DNA of 64,000 nt from Sphingomonas sp. JUb134 (GCF_004341505.2 NZ_SLYP02000001.1:879001-943000); one strand, 5' to 3'; shown: positions 15,004-24,450, counted from the stretch's first letter. Numbers and translations are program-made. Notes: generated by a model from the letters alone, not told the origin.

Positions 15004-16680
15004 ATGACGATCCATCCGCCCGCCTCCCCTCCCAGCGGCTACAACATCCTGCTGGTGGTGGTCGATCAGGAGCGGCATTTCGGCCGCTATCCGTTCCCGG
15101 TGCCGGCGCGCGAGCGGCTGATCCGCGCGGGCACCAGCTTCAACCGGCACCAGAACTGCTCCAACGTCTGCACGTCCTCCCGCTCAGTGCTCTACACGGG
15201 GTGGCACATGCCGGCGACGGGCATGTTCGACAACTTCGGCCTGCCATGGATGACCAACGACCTCGATCCGGCGCTCGGCACGCTGGGGTCGATGATGCGG
15301 CAGGCGGGCTATTACGCCGTCTACAAGGGCAAATGGCACCTGACCGCCGCGTTCGAAGGGGGCATCCACACCGAACCCAAGCTCGCCCAGGTGATGGAGC
15401 GGTACGGGTTCAGCGACTATCACGGCATCGGCGATGCGATCGGCTGGTCGCAGGGCGGCTATCTGTACGACGAGATCATCGCCGCCCAGACGGTGAACTG
15501 GCTTCGCGGCACCGGCCAGACGCTGCGCCGGGCGGGGCGCAACTGGTTCCTCGCGCTCAACCTGGTCAATCCGCACGACGTCATGTTCATCGACACCGAT
15601 CGGCCGGACGAGCAGGTCCAGTGGACGGGCGCGATCAACGAGGGCGGCGTCTCGATGAACCCGGCGCAACCGCCGGAGAACGAGCTTTACAAGGCGGAGT
15701 GGGCCGACGTCCCGCTGCCCGCCAGCCGCCACCAGCGGTTCGACGAGCCGGGGCGTCCGCAGGCCCATGCGGAGTACCAGCGCGCCCGCGCGGCGCTGGT
15801 CGGCGACTTCGCGGACGAGGACCGCCGCTGGCGCAAGCTGCAGGATTATTATTTCAACTGCATCCGCGACAGCGACCGTCATGTCGCGCGCGTGCTGGAC
15901 GAGCTCGACAGCCTGGGACTCACGGAGAGCACCATCGTGGTCTTCACCTCCGACCACGGTGAACTCGGCGGCTCGCATGGCATGCATGGCAAGGGATCGT
16001 CGGTCTACCGCGAGCAGATCAACGTGCCGATGATCGTGGCGCACCCGGCCTATCCGGGCGGATCGGCATGCGAGGCGCTGACTTGCCACTTGGACGTGGC
16101 GCCGACGCTGCTGGCGCTGACCGGCCTTGCCGCCGAGCAGCGCGACGCCATCCTGGGCAAGCGGCAGGGCGTGGATTTCTCCCCGCTCCTGTCGCAACCG
16201 GAAGCCGCGCCCGTCGACGCGATCCGGGCGGACAGTCTCTATTGCTTCAGCATGTTCACCTATGCCGACGGCGATTACCTCGGGAAAGTCCAGGCGATCC
16301 GGCGAAGTGACGCGCTGACCGCAGAAGGGAAGCAGCTGGCGATCGGCAAGGTGCCGATGGACCTGACCAAGAGATCCGGCATCCGCTGCCTCTACGACGG
16401 CCGCTACAAGTTCGCGCGCTACTTCTCGCTGCGGCAGCACAACATCCCGGAGACGGTCGAGGCGCTGACGTCCTACAACGACCTGGAGCTGTTCGACACG
16501 GTCGAGGATCCGGGGGAATTGCGCAACCTGGCGGCGGACGGCGACGCGCATCTGGACCTGATCGAGGCGCTGAACGCGAAGCTGAACGCGATCATCGCGC
16601 GCGAGATCGGCCGCGACGACGGCAGTTTCCTGCCCATGAGCGGCCTGCAGAGCTGGGATGTCCGGCTGGTGATCGAGTGA
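15004..16680 (+). CDS. sulfatase (alkaline phosphatase superfamily)
   Basis: A 558-residue hydrolase of sulfate esters. The formylglycine motif CTSSR begins at Cys56 (type I, cysteine-based), and metal and substrate residues are visible in LLVVVDQER, KGKWHL and VFTSDHGELGG. No signal peptide is seen, so the enzyme would act in the cytoplasm unless exported another way. A maturation enzyme (formylglycine-generating enzyme) is not in the window. The start at 15004 has a GGAG site. Substrate (aryl, choline or sugar sulfate) cannot be told. The DUF892 gene starts 100 bases downstream. Confidence 0.9.
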   Translation: MTIHPPASPPSGYNILLVVVDQERHFGRYPFPVPARERLIRAGTSFNRHQNCSNVCTSSRSVLYTGWHMPATGMFDNFGLPWMTNDLDPALGTLGSMMRQAGYYAVYKGKWHLTAAFEGGIHTEPKLAQVMERYGFSDYHGIGDAIGWSQGGYLYDEIIAAQTVNWLRGTGQTLRRAGRNWFLALNLVNPHDVMFIDTDRPDEQVQWTGAINEGGVSMNPAQPPENELYKAEWADVPLPASRHQRFDEPGRPQAHAEYQRARAALVGDFADEDRRWRKLQDYYFNCIRDSDRHVARVLDELDSLGLTESTIVVFTSDHGELGGSHGMHGKGSSVYREQINVPMIVAHPAYPGGSACEALTCHLDVAPTLLALTGLAAEQRDAILGKRQGVDFSPLLSQPEAAPVDAIRADSLYCFSMFTYADGDYLGKVQAIRRSDALTAEGKQLAIGKVPMDLTKRSGIRCLYDGRYKFARYFSLRQHNIPETVEALTSYNDLELFDTVEDPGELRNLAADGDAHLDLIEALNAKLNAIIAREIGRDDGSFLPMSGLQSWDVRLVIE

Positions 16681-16780
16681 GGGTTGCTGTGCCTCGCCTG
16701 CGGATCACCGCCGGGCGCGGGGGAGCAGGAACCTTCCCGGGGCCGTGCGGTTTCAGTCGGACCAGCTGGAGGACCAAGCC

Positions 16781-17278
16781 GTGGCGCAAAAGACCCTGGA
16801 CACCCTGTTTCACGACACGCTCAAGGACATCTACTACGCCGAGCGCAAGATCCTGAAGTCGCTGCCCAAGATGAAGCGGGCGGCGCAGTCGGAGGCGCTC
16901 AAGGCCGCGTTCGAGAAGCACAAGGAGCAGACCGAAGGCCAGATCGAGCGCCTGCAGCAGGTGTTCGAAATCATCGGCAAGGCCCCGCGCGGCAAGACCT
17001 GCGACGCGATCGAGGGCATCCTGGCCGAGGGCGAGGAGATCATGGAGGAGTATAAGGATACTCCGGCGCTGGACGCGGGGCTGCTGGCGGCGGCCCAGGC
17101 CGTCGAGCATTACGAGATCACCCGCTATGGCACGCTCAAGCGTTGGGCCGGCGTGCTCGGCCTGAAGGATGCCGTGGCGCTGCTCGACGAGACGCTGCAG
17201 GAAGAATCGCAGACTGACGAGGACCTGACCGCGATCGCCGACGCCGAGATCAACGAAGAGGCGCTGCAGGAAGGCTGA
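16781..17278 (+). CDS. ferritin-like DUF892 (YciE/YciF-type) protein
   Basis: A 165-residue helical protein: TLDTLFHDTLKDIYYAERK at the N-terminus, then repeated E-rich helices with the family's paired acidic and histidine residues (EKHKEQTEGQIERL, AVEHYEITRYGTLKRW). Members form ferritin-like four-helix bundles linked to osmotic or oxidative stress; their exact function is unknown. The GTG at 16781 has GGAGG about nine bases upstream and gives the usual protein length; a GTG at 16745 lacks such a site. Confidence 0.88.
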   Translation: MAQKTLDTLFHDTLKDIYYAERKILKSLPKMKRAAQSEALKAAFEKHKEQTEGQIERLQQVFEIIGKAPRGKTCDAIEGILAEGEEIMEEYKDTPALDAGLLAAAQAVEHYEITRYGTLKRWAGVLGLKDAVALLDETLQEESQTDEDLTAIADAEINEEALQEG

Positions 17279-17365
17279 CCTGGGTTGTTGCACGGCGCGG
17301 AAGCGCGGGCGTAGCGCTCGCCGCATTGCGTGCCGCGGAACAGGCGGCGCGATGCGGAGACACGA

Positions 17366-17833
17366 GTGACGACGATCCTGATCAATGGCGAGGCACGCGA
17401 GGTCGACGTGCCGCCCGACATGCCGCTGCTGTGGGTGCTGCGCGACGTGGTTGGCCTGACCGGCACCAAGTTCGGCTGCGGCATCGCCCAGTGCGGCGCC
17501 TGCACGGTGCATGTCGACGGCAAGCCGGCGCGCAGCTGCGTGCTGCCGGTCTCCGCCGTCGGCAACCGGGCGGTCACCACCGTCGAGGCGGTGGGCGAGA
17601 CCGAGATTGGCCGCAAGGTGCAGGAGGCGTGGCTGGGCGTCGAGGTCGTCCAGTGCGGCTATTGCCAGTCCGGCCAGATCATGTCGGCAGCGGCGCTGCT
17701 GGGGCGCAACCCGGCGCCGGATGATGCCGCGATCGATGCGGCCATGTCGGGCAACATCTGTCGCTGCGCCACCTATCCCCGCATCCGCGCCGCCATCAAG
17801 CGGGCGGCCGGGCTGCCGGCGGAGACCGTCTGA
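17366..17833 (+). CDS. (2Fe-2S) subunit of a molybdenum hydroxylase/aldehyde oxidoreductase (IorA type)
   Basis: A 155-residue electron-transfer subunit. The plant-type cluster ligands are in [12 protein letters not shown] (about 37-48) and the second cluster in CGYCQSGQI and GNICRCATY. It moves electrons from the molybdopterin subunit to the cytochrome encoded two genes downstream. The GTG at 17366 is preceded by GGAGA. The stop at 17833 overlaps the start of the catalytic subunit gene, marking a tight operon. Confidence 0.92.
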   Translation: MTTILINGEAREVDVPPDMPLLWVLRDVVGLTGTKFGCGIAQCGACTVHVDGKPARSCVLPVSAVGNRAVTTVEAVGETEIGRKVQEAWLGVEVVQCGYCQSGQIMSAAALLGRNPAPDDAAIDAAMSGNICRCATYPRIRAAIKRAAGLPAETV

Positions 17834-20172
17834 TGCATGGCCCTGTCGGCCGGCCCGCCTATGGCGTGCTGGAGCCCGAGGACCTGAGCGTCGCCTCCCG
17901 CCGCCGGTTCCTGAAGGCGGGCACGTTCATGTTCGGGTTCGCCGTGCTGGCGCGCGCGGGCAAGGCGGCGGCGCAGAGCCAGGGCGAGGAGCCCTCGCTG
18001 CGCGCGATCACGCCCGGCGGGCCGGAAAGCGGCGCCGCCTTCGACGGCTTTGCGCCGGGCGGCTTCATCCGCATCCCGCCTGAGGGCAAGATCACCTTCA
18101 TCATCCCGTCGACCGAGATGGGGCAGGGCATCTACACCGGCGAGGCGATGCTGCTGGCCGAGGAACTGGAAGTCACACTCGAGCAGGTGGAGGTGGTGCC
18201 GGCACCGCCCAACGAGCTGCTCTACAGCCAGCCGATCCTGAAGAGCCAGGCGACCGGCGGATCGACTTCCACCCGCGGCGCCTGGGGTCCGCTGCGCCAG
18301 GCGGGTGCGGCCGCGCGCACCATGTTGATCGCGGCCGCCGCCCAGCGCTGGAACGTCGCGCCCGACACCTGCTTTGCCGACCAGGGCCGCGTCTATTGCC
18401 GCGCCAACGGCCAGTCGCTGCCCTATGGCGCGCTGGTGCAGGCGGTGCGCAACCAGCCGGTGCCCAAGAACGTGCCGCTCAAGCAGCCGGGCCAGTTCAA
18501 GCTGATCGGGCGATCGCTGCAGCGGGTGGACACGCCGTCCAAGGTCAACGGAACGGCGGTGTTCGGCATCGACGTGAAGGTGCCGGACATGAAGGTGGCG
18601 GTGATGGAGATCTGCCCGGCCCAGGGAGGGCGGCTCCGATCGATGGAGGACCGCGGCGCGCGCACCGTACCGGGCGTGGTCGACGTGCTGCGCATCGACA
18701 ATGCGGTGGCGGTGGTCGCCGACCATTTCTGGGCGGCCAAGAAGGGGCTGGAGCAGCTGGAGCTGCGCTGGGACTTCGCGGGCCACGAGAAGGTGTCGAG
18801 CGAGCGGATCCTCGCCGACCTGAAGCATGCGTCCGAGAACGGCAAGCCGATCCTGGGCCGCGAGCTGGGCGACGCCGACAAGGCGATGGACGACGCGCAC
18901 AGCCGGGTGGAGGCGGTGTACGAGCTGCCGTTCCTGGCGCACGCCACCATGGAGCCGATGAACACCACGGTGCATGTGCGCCCGGACGGCTGCGACATCT
19001 GGGTCGGCACCCAGGCGCCGACCGCGGTGCAGGGTGCGGCCGCCAAGGTGCTGGGCATCCCGCCCGAGCGGGTGATGGTGCACAACCACCTGATCGGCGG
19101 CGGCTTCGGCCGGCGGCTGGTGGCCGAAAGCGTCACCCAGGCGGTGCAGTTCGCGCGCCAGGTGCCCTATCCGCTCAAGGTGGTGCAGACGCGCGAGCAG
19201 GACATCCGCCACGACCTGTTCCGCCCGGCCTATTACGACCGCATCGCCGCCGGGCTCGGCCCGGACGGGCTGGTGAAGGTGATGACCGACCGGATCACCG
19301 GCGGATCGGTGCTGGGCAGCTACCTGCCGACCGGGCTTCCGGACGGGACGCTCGACACCGACGCGGTCGAGGGCGCGGACCGGACGCCTTATTCGATCCC
19401 GGCGGTGCGGGTGGACTGGATCCGGCGCGACCCGCCGATCAAGGTAAACTGGTGGCGCGGCGTGGGCCCGGCCCACAACGTCCATGTGGTGGAGAGCTTC
19501 CTGGACGAATGCGCGCATTCGGTGGGGCGCGATCCGGTGGAATATCGGCTGGCGATGCTGAAGGACAATCCGCGCTCGCACCGGGTGCTGGAGATGGCGG
19601 CGCGCCGGGCCGGGTGGGGCAAGCCGCTGCCGCCGCGCACCGGGCGCGGGGTATCGCTGCACGACAGCTTCGGCAGCCACCTGGCATTGGTGTGCGAGGC
19701 GCATGTGACCCCGGCGGGCGAGGTGCGGCTGCGCCGACTGGTGGCGGTGATCGACTGCGGCCAGGTGGTGAACCCCAACAGCGTCCAGGCGCAGATCGAG
19801 GGCGGCGTGCTGTTCGGCCTTTCGGCGGCGCTCTACAATGCGATCACCATCAAGGAAGGCCAGGTCGAGCAGAGCAACTTCAACGACTATCGCCAGCTGC
19901 GGATCAACGAGACGCCGCCGTTCGAGGTGCACATCGTCCAGAGCACCGACGATCCCGGCGGCGTGGGCGAGGCGGGCACCGTGTCGGCGGCGCCCGCGCT
20001 CGCCAATGCGATCTTCGCGGCGACCGGCATCCGGCTGCGGCGGCTGCCGATCGACCGCGCGGCGCTGATGGAGAAGGACGCGCACAAGCGCGTGATCGCG
20101 CCGCCCGCGGTGGCGCTGGGGCTGGGCGCGGCAGCGCTCGCCTGGGGTAGCGACACGGGAGGCGCGGCATGA
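17833..20172 (+). CDS. molybdopterin-binding catalytic subunit (isoquinoline 1-oxidoreductase/aldehyde dehydrogenase beta type)
   Basis: A 779-residue subunit of the xanthine dehydrogenase superfamily. A twin-arginine-like signal (SRRRFLKAGTF, about residues 22-32) indicates export of the folded enzyme with its cofactor. The cofactor-binding motif GGGFGRRL is at about 417-424, and GGVGEAGT near the C-terminus holds the expected catalytic glutamate. These enzymes hydroxylate N-heterocycles or oxidise aldehydes using water; the substrate here is unknown. It lies between the 2Fe-2S subunit and a triheme cytochrome, and no FAD subunit is encoded, so electrons go to the respiratory chain. Confidence 0.92.
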   Translation: MHGPVGRPAYGVLEPEDLSVASRRRFLKAGTFMFGFAVLARAGKAAAQSQGEEPSLRAITPGGPESGAAFDGFAPGGFIRIPPEGKITFIIPSTEMGQGIYTGEAMLLAEELEVTLEQVEVVPAPPNELLYSQPILKSQATGGSTSTRGAWGPLRQAGAAARTMLIAAAAQRWNVAPDTCFADQGRVYCRANGQSLPYGALVQAVRNQPVPKNVPLKQPGQFKLIGRSLQRVDTPSKVNGTAVFGIDVKVPDMKVAVMEICPAQGGRLRSMEDRGARTVPGVVDVLRIDNAVAVVADHFWAAKKGLEQLELRWDFAGHEKVSSERILADLKHASENGKPILGRELGDADKAMDDAHSRVEAVYELPFLAHATMEPMNTTVHVRPDGCDIWVGTQAPTAVQGAAAKVLGIPPERVMVHNHLIGGGFGRRLVAESVTQAVQFARQVPYPLKVVQTREQDIRHDLFRPAYYDRIAAGLGPDGLVKVMTDRITGGSVLGSYLPTGLPDGTLDTDAVEGADRTPYSIPAVRVDWIRRDPPIKVNWWRGVGPAHNVHVVESFLDECAHSVGRDPVEYRLAMLKDNPRSHRVLEMAARRAGWGKPLPPRTGRGVSLHDSFGSHLALVCEAHVTPAGEVRLRRLVAVIDCGQVVNPNSVQAQIEGGVLFGLSAALYNAITIKEGQVEQSNFNDYRQLRINETPPFEVHIVQSTDDPGGVGEAGTVSAAPALANAIFAATGIRLRRLPIDRAALMEKDAHKRVIAPPAVALGLGAAALAWGSDTGGAA

Positions 20173-21491
20173 AGGGCTCTCGCCTCAGGCGTTTCGGCCT
20201 GGTCGCGCTGATCGTCGCCGGCCTGCTGCTGGTGGCTGCGATCGCCTTCTTCGCCTGGCCCGCCAAGCTGGAGGCGGTGGCGCCGAGCCCCGCCCAGCCG
20301 ACCGGCCGCGCCCTGGTGGAGAAGGGGCGCTACCTCGCCACCGCCGCCGACTGCGTCGCCTGCCACTCGACACCGAACGGCGAGCCCTTTGCCGGCGGTC
20401 TGGCGTTCAAGCTGCCGTTCGGCACCATCTATTCGTCGAACATCACGCCCGATCCCAAGAACGGCATCGGCGCGTGGAGCGATGCCGAGTTCGTGCGCGC
20501 GGTACGCCACGGCGTGCGCAACGACGGGCAGCAGCTGTATCCGGCGTTTCCCTATACCGCCTATACCCACATGAGCACCGACGACGTGCTCGCGATCCGC
20601 GCGTACCTCAACACGCTGCGGCCGGTGAACCAGGCGGTGGCGGTCAACCAGCTCTCCTTCCCGTTCAACCAGCGCTATCTGATGCGCGCGTGGAAGCTGC
20701 TGTTCATGCCCAAGCAGCCGCTGCGGCCGGACCCGAACCAGTCGGCCGAATGGAACCGGGGCGCCTATCTGGTGGAGGGCGCCGGCCACTGCGCCGAGTG
20801 CCACACGCCGCGCAACCTGCTGTATGGCCTCAAGAGCGGGCAGAAGTTCGCGGGTGCGACGACCCAGGGGTGGAAGGCGTACAACCTCACCAGCGATCCC
20901 GAGACGGGGATCGGCGACTGGTCCGTGGAGGAGATCACGCGCTACCTGGCGACCGGGCACACGCCGGGCCGCGGGGCTGCGGCCGGATCGATGGGCGAGG
21001 CGGTGAGCCTGAGTCTGAGCCGGCTGACCCCGCAGGACCTGCGCGCGATGGCGGTGTATCTGAAGACCATTCCGCCCAGGCCCGGCACGCCGGGGTCCAA
21101 GGTCAACCCGAACCCGCCGCTGATGGCCGCCTCCACCCCGTTCGCGCCGGCACGCGCGGAAGTGGGTCCGGACGCCGTCGGGCTGCGCATCTTCGAAGGC
21201 GCCTGCGCCAGCTGCCACGGCTGGGACGGGTCCGGGACGCACAGCCCCTATGGCGAACTGCGCGGGGCGCAGACGGTGAACGATCCCGAGGCGACCAACC
21301 TGGTCCAGGTGATCCTCCATGGTTCGGAGATCCGCACGCCGCAGGGCGGGGCGTCGATGCCCTCGTTCGGCCGCGCCTATGACGATGCCGAGATCGCGGC
21401 GGTGGCCAACTATGTGCTGCGCCACTTTGGCGGCAAGGCCGCGACCGTGACGCCCGAGCGTGTGGCCAAGGCCCGGCGCGAAGGGGAGTAG
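20169..21491 (+). CDS. membrane-anchored triheme cytochrome c subunit
   Basis: A 440-residue protein with one N-terminal membrane helix (about residues 8-31, LVALIVAGLLLVAAIAFF) and three heme-binding motifs: CVACH, CAECH and CASCH. This is the pattern of the cytochrome subunit of membrane alcohol or aldehyde dehydrogenases. It would take electrons from the molybdenum enzyme in the periplasm and pass them to quinone or an oxidase. Its ATG overlaps the preceding stop by four bases, so the three genes are a single translation-coupled unit. Confidence 0.93.
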   Translation: MKGSRLRRFGLVALIVAGLLLVAAIAFFAWPAKLEAVAPSPAQPTGRALVEKGRYLATAADCVACHSTPNGEPFAGGLAFKLPFGTIYSSNITPDPKNGIGAWSDAEFVRAVRHGVRNDGQQLYPAFPYTAYTHMSTDDVLAIRAYLNTLRPVNQAVAVNQLSFPFNQRYLMRAWKLLFMPKQPLRPDPNQSAEWNRGAYLVEGAGHCAECHTPRNLLYGLKSGQKFAGATTQGWKAYNLTSDPETGIGDWSVEEITRYLATGHTPGRGAAAGSMGEAVSLSLSRLTPQDLRAMAVYLKTIPPRPGTPGSKVNPNPPLMAASTPFAPARAEVGPDAVGLRIFEGACASCHGWDGSGTHSPYGELRGAQTVNDPEATNLVQVILHGSEIRTPQGGASMPSFGRAYDDAEIAAVANYVLRHFGGKAATVTPERVAKARREGE

Positions 21492-21665
21492 CGACGCCAC
21501 GCGGGCATCAGGGGGGCGGGGCTCGTTCCTGCCCCCTTTGGCCCTGAAGGCAGGATTCGAGCGGGGGCGCGGCTCGCTCTTGCCGAGGATGAAGCACAGC
21601 ATCTGTACGGATCGACCACCCCAGGCCATAGATCAGACGGTCTGCGTGCGGTTGGGGGGAAGACG

Positions 21666-22127
21666 GTGCGGCGCTTGCTTCGACGATCGGACCGAGAATT
21701 GGCGGAGGAGGTCAGCCAGGAACGGCCGGCCGAGGTGTCGCCGGATCTGGCCTATGAGCTCCAGTCCAAATTGCTGGACCAGCTCGCGACCGTCAGCGTG
21801 GCCGGGGCGGGACTGGCCATCACGCTGATCGGAAGCCTGCTCCAAGGGGCGCCGGGGTCGGTGTGGATTTCGGTGGTCTTCTTCGGCTTGGCGGCATTGA
21901 CCGCGGTCGGCGGCAACGTCCGGCTGATCGACGGGATCTTCCATCGCAAGGCTGTCCTGCGCCGCAGCAGGTTGGACGTTCAGGTCGCGATGGCGATGAT
22001 CGGTGCCGCTGCCGGATTCCTCAGCATGGAGATCTACTCGCAGTCGAGCCGGTCCCCGGAGCGTGCGCAGGCGGCGCAGCAAGCGACCGCGCCGGCATCT
22101 GGAGATGCTTCAAGGCCGCGCCCGTAA
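21666..22127 (+). CDS. hypothetical membrane protein
   Basis: A 153-residue protein not recognised from a named family. After a charged N-terminus there are three likely membrane segments (about residues 43-60, 66-82 and 104-122) and an Ala/Ser/Pro-rich tail. The GTG start at 21666 is preceded by GGGGGGAAG. It stands alone, 174 bases after the cytochrome gene, and no function can be assigned. Confidence 0.6.
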   Translation: MRRLLRRSDRELAEEVSQERPAEVSPDLAYELQSKLLDQLATVSVAGAGLAITLIGSLLQGAPGSVWISVVFFGLAALTAVGGNVRLIDGIFHRKAVLRRSRLDVQVAMAMIGAAAGFLSMEIYSQSSRSPERAQAAQQATAPASGDASRPRP

Positions 22128-22140
22128 CGAACAAAGAAAA

Positions 22141-22170
22141 GGCCAGCGCGTCCGGGAAGAAGCGCTGGCC
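22141..22170 (-). terminator. hairpin terminator for the minus-strand gene at 22260
   Basis: Nine-base arms GGCCAGCGC (22141-22149) and GCGCTGGCC (22162-22170) form a stem. Read on the minus strand the hairpin is followed by TTTTCTTTG, a U-rich tail. It would also face the end of the plus-strand gene at 22127. Confidence 0.65.
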
Positions 22171-22259
22171 CGAGGGGTTCGGTGGGGGCCGAAAGGGGTA
22201 CGTCGCCCGGGAAGAGCGGGGTCTTCCCCGGCATTGCGGGTTCTCCGCGGCGGCGCCGA

Positions 22260-22565
22260 TCAGGCGATCCGGTCGGGATCGTCCTCCGGCGCTTCGGGCG
22301 GCAGGTTGCGTGCGTCCGTCTCGGGCGTGCCCGCCTCCGACGCCTGCGGCGCGCGCTGGCCGGTGCCGCGAGCCTCGGCGAAGCTGGTGCCGGAGCTTTC
22401 CTCCACCACGATCGCGCCGTCCTCGGTCGCCACGGTGCGGCGCTGTTCCGGATGCCCGGCCGAGGGATCGCCGCCGCGCTCGCCGCGGAAGCCCGAGACG
22501 CCCTGCGCCTGCTGGTCGGAATTGCCCTCGCGATCCAGGGGGATGCCGGTTCTCTTGTCGGTCAC
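22260..22565 (-). CDS. small hydrophilic hypothetical protein
   Basis: A 101-residue protein rich in Gly, Glu, Asp, Pro and Arg, with no hydrophobic segment and a disordered appearance (QQAQGVSGFRGERGGDPSAG). The GTG at 22565 has GGAG about ten bases upstream. A strong hairpin with a U-rich tail follows the stop, which supports a real transcript. No family is recognised. Stress-protein-like composition is only an impression. Confidence 0.5.
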   Translation of the reverse strand: MTDKRTGIPLDREGNSDQQAQGVSGFRGERGGDPSAGHPEQRRTVATEDGAIVVEESSGTSFAEARGTGQRAPQASEAGTPETDARNLPPEAPEDDPDRIA

Positions 22566-22646
22566 GGATGTGCGCTCCACTTCGATCGTCCGGCAGACCA
22601 ACCACGCGGGGGCGGCGCTGTTCCCGCAAGCCGGACGAAATGCGTT

Positions 22647-23186
22647 TCAGCCGCGCCAGTCGCGGATGGCGCGATCATAGCGATCGCGTTCCTGGTCCCG
22701 CAGGCGTTCGAGCCGTGCCTGCTCGGCCGCCTGGCGCTTCTCCAGGGCGCGGCGTTCGCGCGCGAGCTCGGCTTCGCGCCGGGCGAGCGCTTCCTGCTCC
22801 TCGGCGTGGCGGGCTTCGGCGTCGGCCACGGCCTGCTCCGCCTCGCGCAGCGGCGTGCGGTCGGGCTTGGGTTTTGGCTTGGCCTTGGGCGCGCGGGCGG
22901 GCTTCTCCGCCTCGTCCGCGGGTCGTGCCCGGCGGGGCGGGTCCTTGGGAAGGGCGGCGATCTGCTCGGCGGTGGTGCCGCGCAGGCGGCGGATGACCGT
23001 GCCGGGGTTCGCCAGCGGCTCGCGGGTGAGCTCGGGATCCTCGACCCGTTCGGCGACGCCGCGCGCGAACAGGTCGTGGTCGCTGCCCCAGGCTTCCAGC
23101 GCCGCCTTCTGGCTGGGCGCGGCGACATAGGCGTCGTGGAAGCCGATGGGGGTGCGGAACACCTTGAGCTTGGCGGCGCGGGCCAT
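22647..23186 (-). CDS. conserved-looking hypothetical protein with a C-terminal coiled coil
   Basis: A 179-residue protein. The first 70 residues are compact (FRTPIGFHDAYVAAPSQKAA), followed by a Pro/Lys/Ala linker and a long Glu/Arg/Ala coiled coil (about 110-170, EALARREAELARERRALEK). The coiled coil can be mistaken for TolA, but there is no membrane helix. It ends 13 bases before the SDR gene in the same direction is reached, so the two could be co-transcribed. Function unknown. Confidence 0.7.
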   Translation of the reverse strand: MARAAKLKVFRTPIGFHDAYVAAPSQKAALEAWGSDHDLFARGVAERVEDPELTREPLANPGTVIRRLRGTTAEQIAALPKDPPRRARPADEAEKPARAPKAKPKPKPDRTPLREAEQAVADAEARHAEEQEALARREAELARERRALEKRQAAEQARLERLRDQERDRYDRAIRDWRG

Positions 23187-23199
23187 GGGCGCGCCGCGG

Positions 23200-23997
23200 T
23201 CAGCCGGCGGAGCCCGGCTCCGACAGGCCGCGATGGGCCTGTGCGGCGGCCCGGTCGGGCAGCGCGTCGGCGATCGCGCCCAGCACCTTGTTCTTGAGCG
23301 TCGGCAGCACCTTGTCCTTGCTGGCCATCAGCGCATCGAACCCCGCCTTGGCGACGACGGCAGGATCGTCCTTGTTCGCCTGACCGGCGCGGGTGTCGTC
23401 CATGTCGGCGCGGTGGAAGAAGTTGGTTTCCGTCATGCTCGGCATCAGCACGGTGACGGTGATGCCGGTGTCCTTCAGCTCGTTGCGCAGCGCTTCCCCG
23501 AACCAGCGCAGGAAGACCTTGGTGCCGCCGTACACCGCCTCGAACGGGTCGGGCATGGTCGCGGAGATGGAGGAGGTGAAGAGCAGCTTGCCGCTGTCGC
23601 GCGCGACCATGTCCTTGAGCACGAGCTTGGTGAGCTGCACCGCGCCGCGGACGTTGAGGTCGATCATCTGGAGCTCGGTCTGGAGGTCGGTCTCCACGAA
23701 CGGGCCGCCGAGCCCGATGCCGGCGTTGACGCACAGCACGTCGACCGGGCGGCCGGTGGCGGCGATGGCGCGATACAGGGCGTCGACCGCCTGCTCCTGG
23801 CCGAGATCGCCGGCGTGGATGTCGACCCGCGCACCGGTGCCGGCGAGTTCGGCCGCGGCGGCGTGCAGATGGGCTTCGTCCTGGGCGGCGATCAGCAGGT
23901 CGTAGCCGTTCTCGCCGAACTGGCGGGCGAGTTCGAGGCCGATGCCGTTGGAGCCGCCGGTCACGACGGCGAAGGGACGGGGGGCGGTGTCTGTCAT
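23200..23997 (-). CDS. short-chain dehydrogenase/reductase
   Basis: A 265-residue SDR. The cofactor motif GGSNGIG is at about residues 14-20, NAGIG at about 91-95, the catalytic serine in TSSIS and the YGGTK pair (Tyr-x3-Lys) at about 156-160. Members oxidise or reduce alcohols and ketones with NAD(P)(H). The C-terminus is longer than the core and polar. The substrate is unknown. The gene lies directly upstream of the coiled-coil protein. Confidence 0.9.
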   Translation of the reverse strand: MTDTAPRPFAVVTGGSNGIGLELARQFGENGYDLLIAAQDEAHLHAAAAELAGTGARVDIHAGDLGQEQAVDALYRAIAATGRPVDVLCVNAGIGLGGPFVETDLQTELQMIDLNVRGAVQLTKLVLKDMVARDSGKLLFTSSISATMPDPFEAVYGGTKVFLRWFGEALRNELKDTGITVTVLMPSMTETNFFHRADMDDTRAGQANKDDPAVVAKAGFDALMASKDKVLPTLKNKVLGAIADALPDRAAAQAHRGLSEPGSAG

Positions 23998-24073
23998 CGG
24001 GCGGTGTCCTTGATGCGGGGCGCATCCAGGAACGGGCGAGGGGGCGAAAGGCTGCGCACCCCGTCGGCGGGCG

Positions 24074-24250
24074 CTAGCGGCGGCGGCCGATCTTCACCAG
24101 CGCATAGCCCATGACGCCGCTGATCGCGATCGCCACGACCAGCCCCGCGACCGCCCCCCAAGTTGCGCCATCCGGCCCCGCGACGAGGCCGCCGAGCACC
24201 AGCCCGAGCAGCGGCAGAACGACAAGCGACAGGCATCCGACCGCAATCAT
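24074..24250 (-). CDS. small two-helix membrane protein
   Basis: A 58-residue protein with two hydrophobic helices (VGCLSLVVLPLLGLVLGGLV and GAVAGLVVAIAISGVMGYAL) separated by a short polar turn, ending in KIGRRR, which places the C-terminus in the cytoplasm by the positive-inside rule. The ATG at 24250 has no strong ribosome site. No family is recognised. It is located between the SDR gene and tRNA-Val. Confidence 0.6.
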   Translation of the reverse strand: MIAVGCLSLVVLPLLGLVLGGLVAGPDGATWGAVAGLVVAIAISGVMGYALVKIGRRR

Positions 24251-24332
24251 GCGCCGGGGATAGCCAGGGAAGGGAACGCGGCCAAGCCGGGCGGCGGCGC
24301 GGGGAGGTCCGGGGATGCGCCGGATCGACGCA

Positions 24333-24408
24333 TGGTGGGCGCTGACGGGCTCGAACCGCCGACCCTCTCGGTGTAAACGAGATGCTCTACCAACTGAGCT
24401 AAGCGCCC
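24333..24408 (-). tRNA. tRNA-Val (anticodon TAC)
   Basis: The minus strand folds into a complete 76-base cloverleaf. The acceptor arms GGGCGCT and AGCGCCC pair, followed by A and an encoded CCA. The anticodon stem TCTCG/CGAGA encloses TTTACAC, giving anticodon TAC, which reads GTA/GTG valine codons. The T-loop is GGTTCGAGCC-like. Its 3' end does not match the att-like fragment at 13701. Confidence 0.95.
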
Positions 24409-24450
24409 GGTGGCCGTGCCGGTACGCGAATGGCGTGCCGGCTGCAAGGG

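Noticed and set aside
17773..20085. 770-residue open frame antisense to the molybdopterin subunit gene
   Set aside because: Its protein is rich in Arg, His and Ala without any family motif, as expected for the complement of a GC-rich gene; the plus-strand frame has clear motifs.
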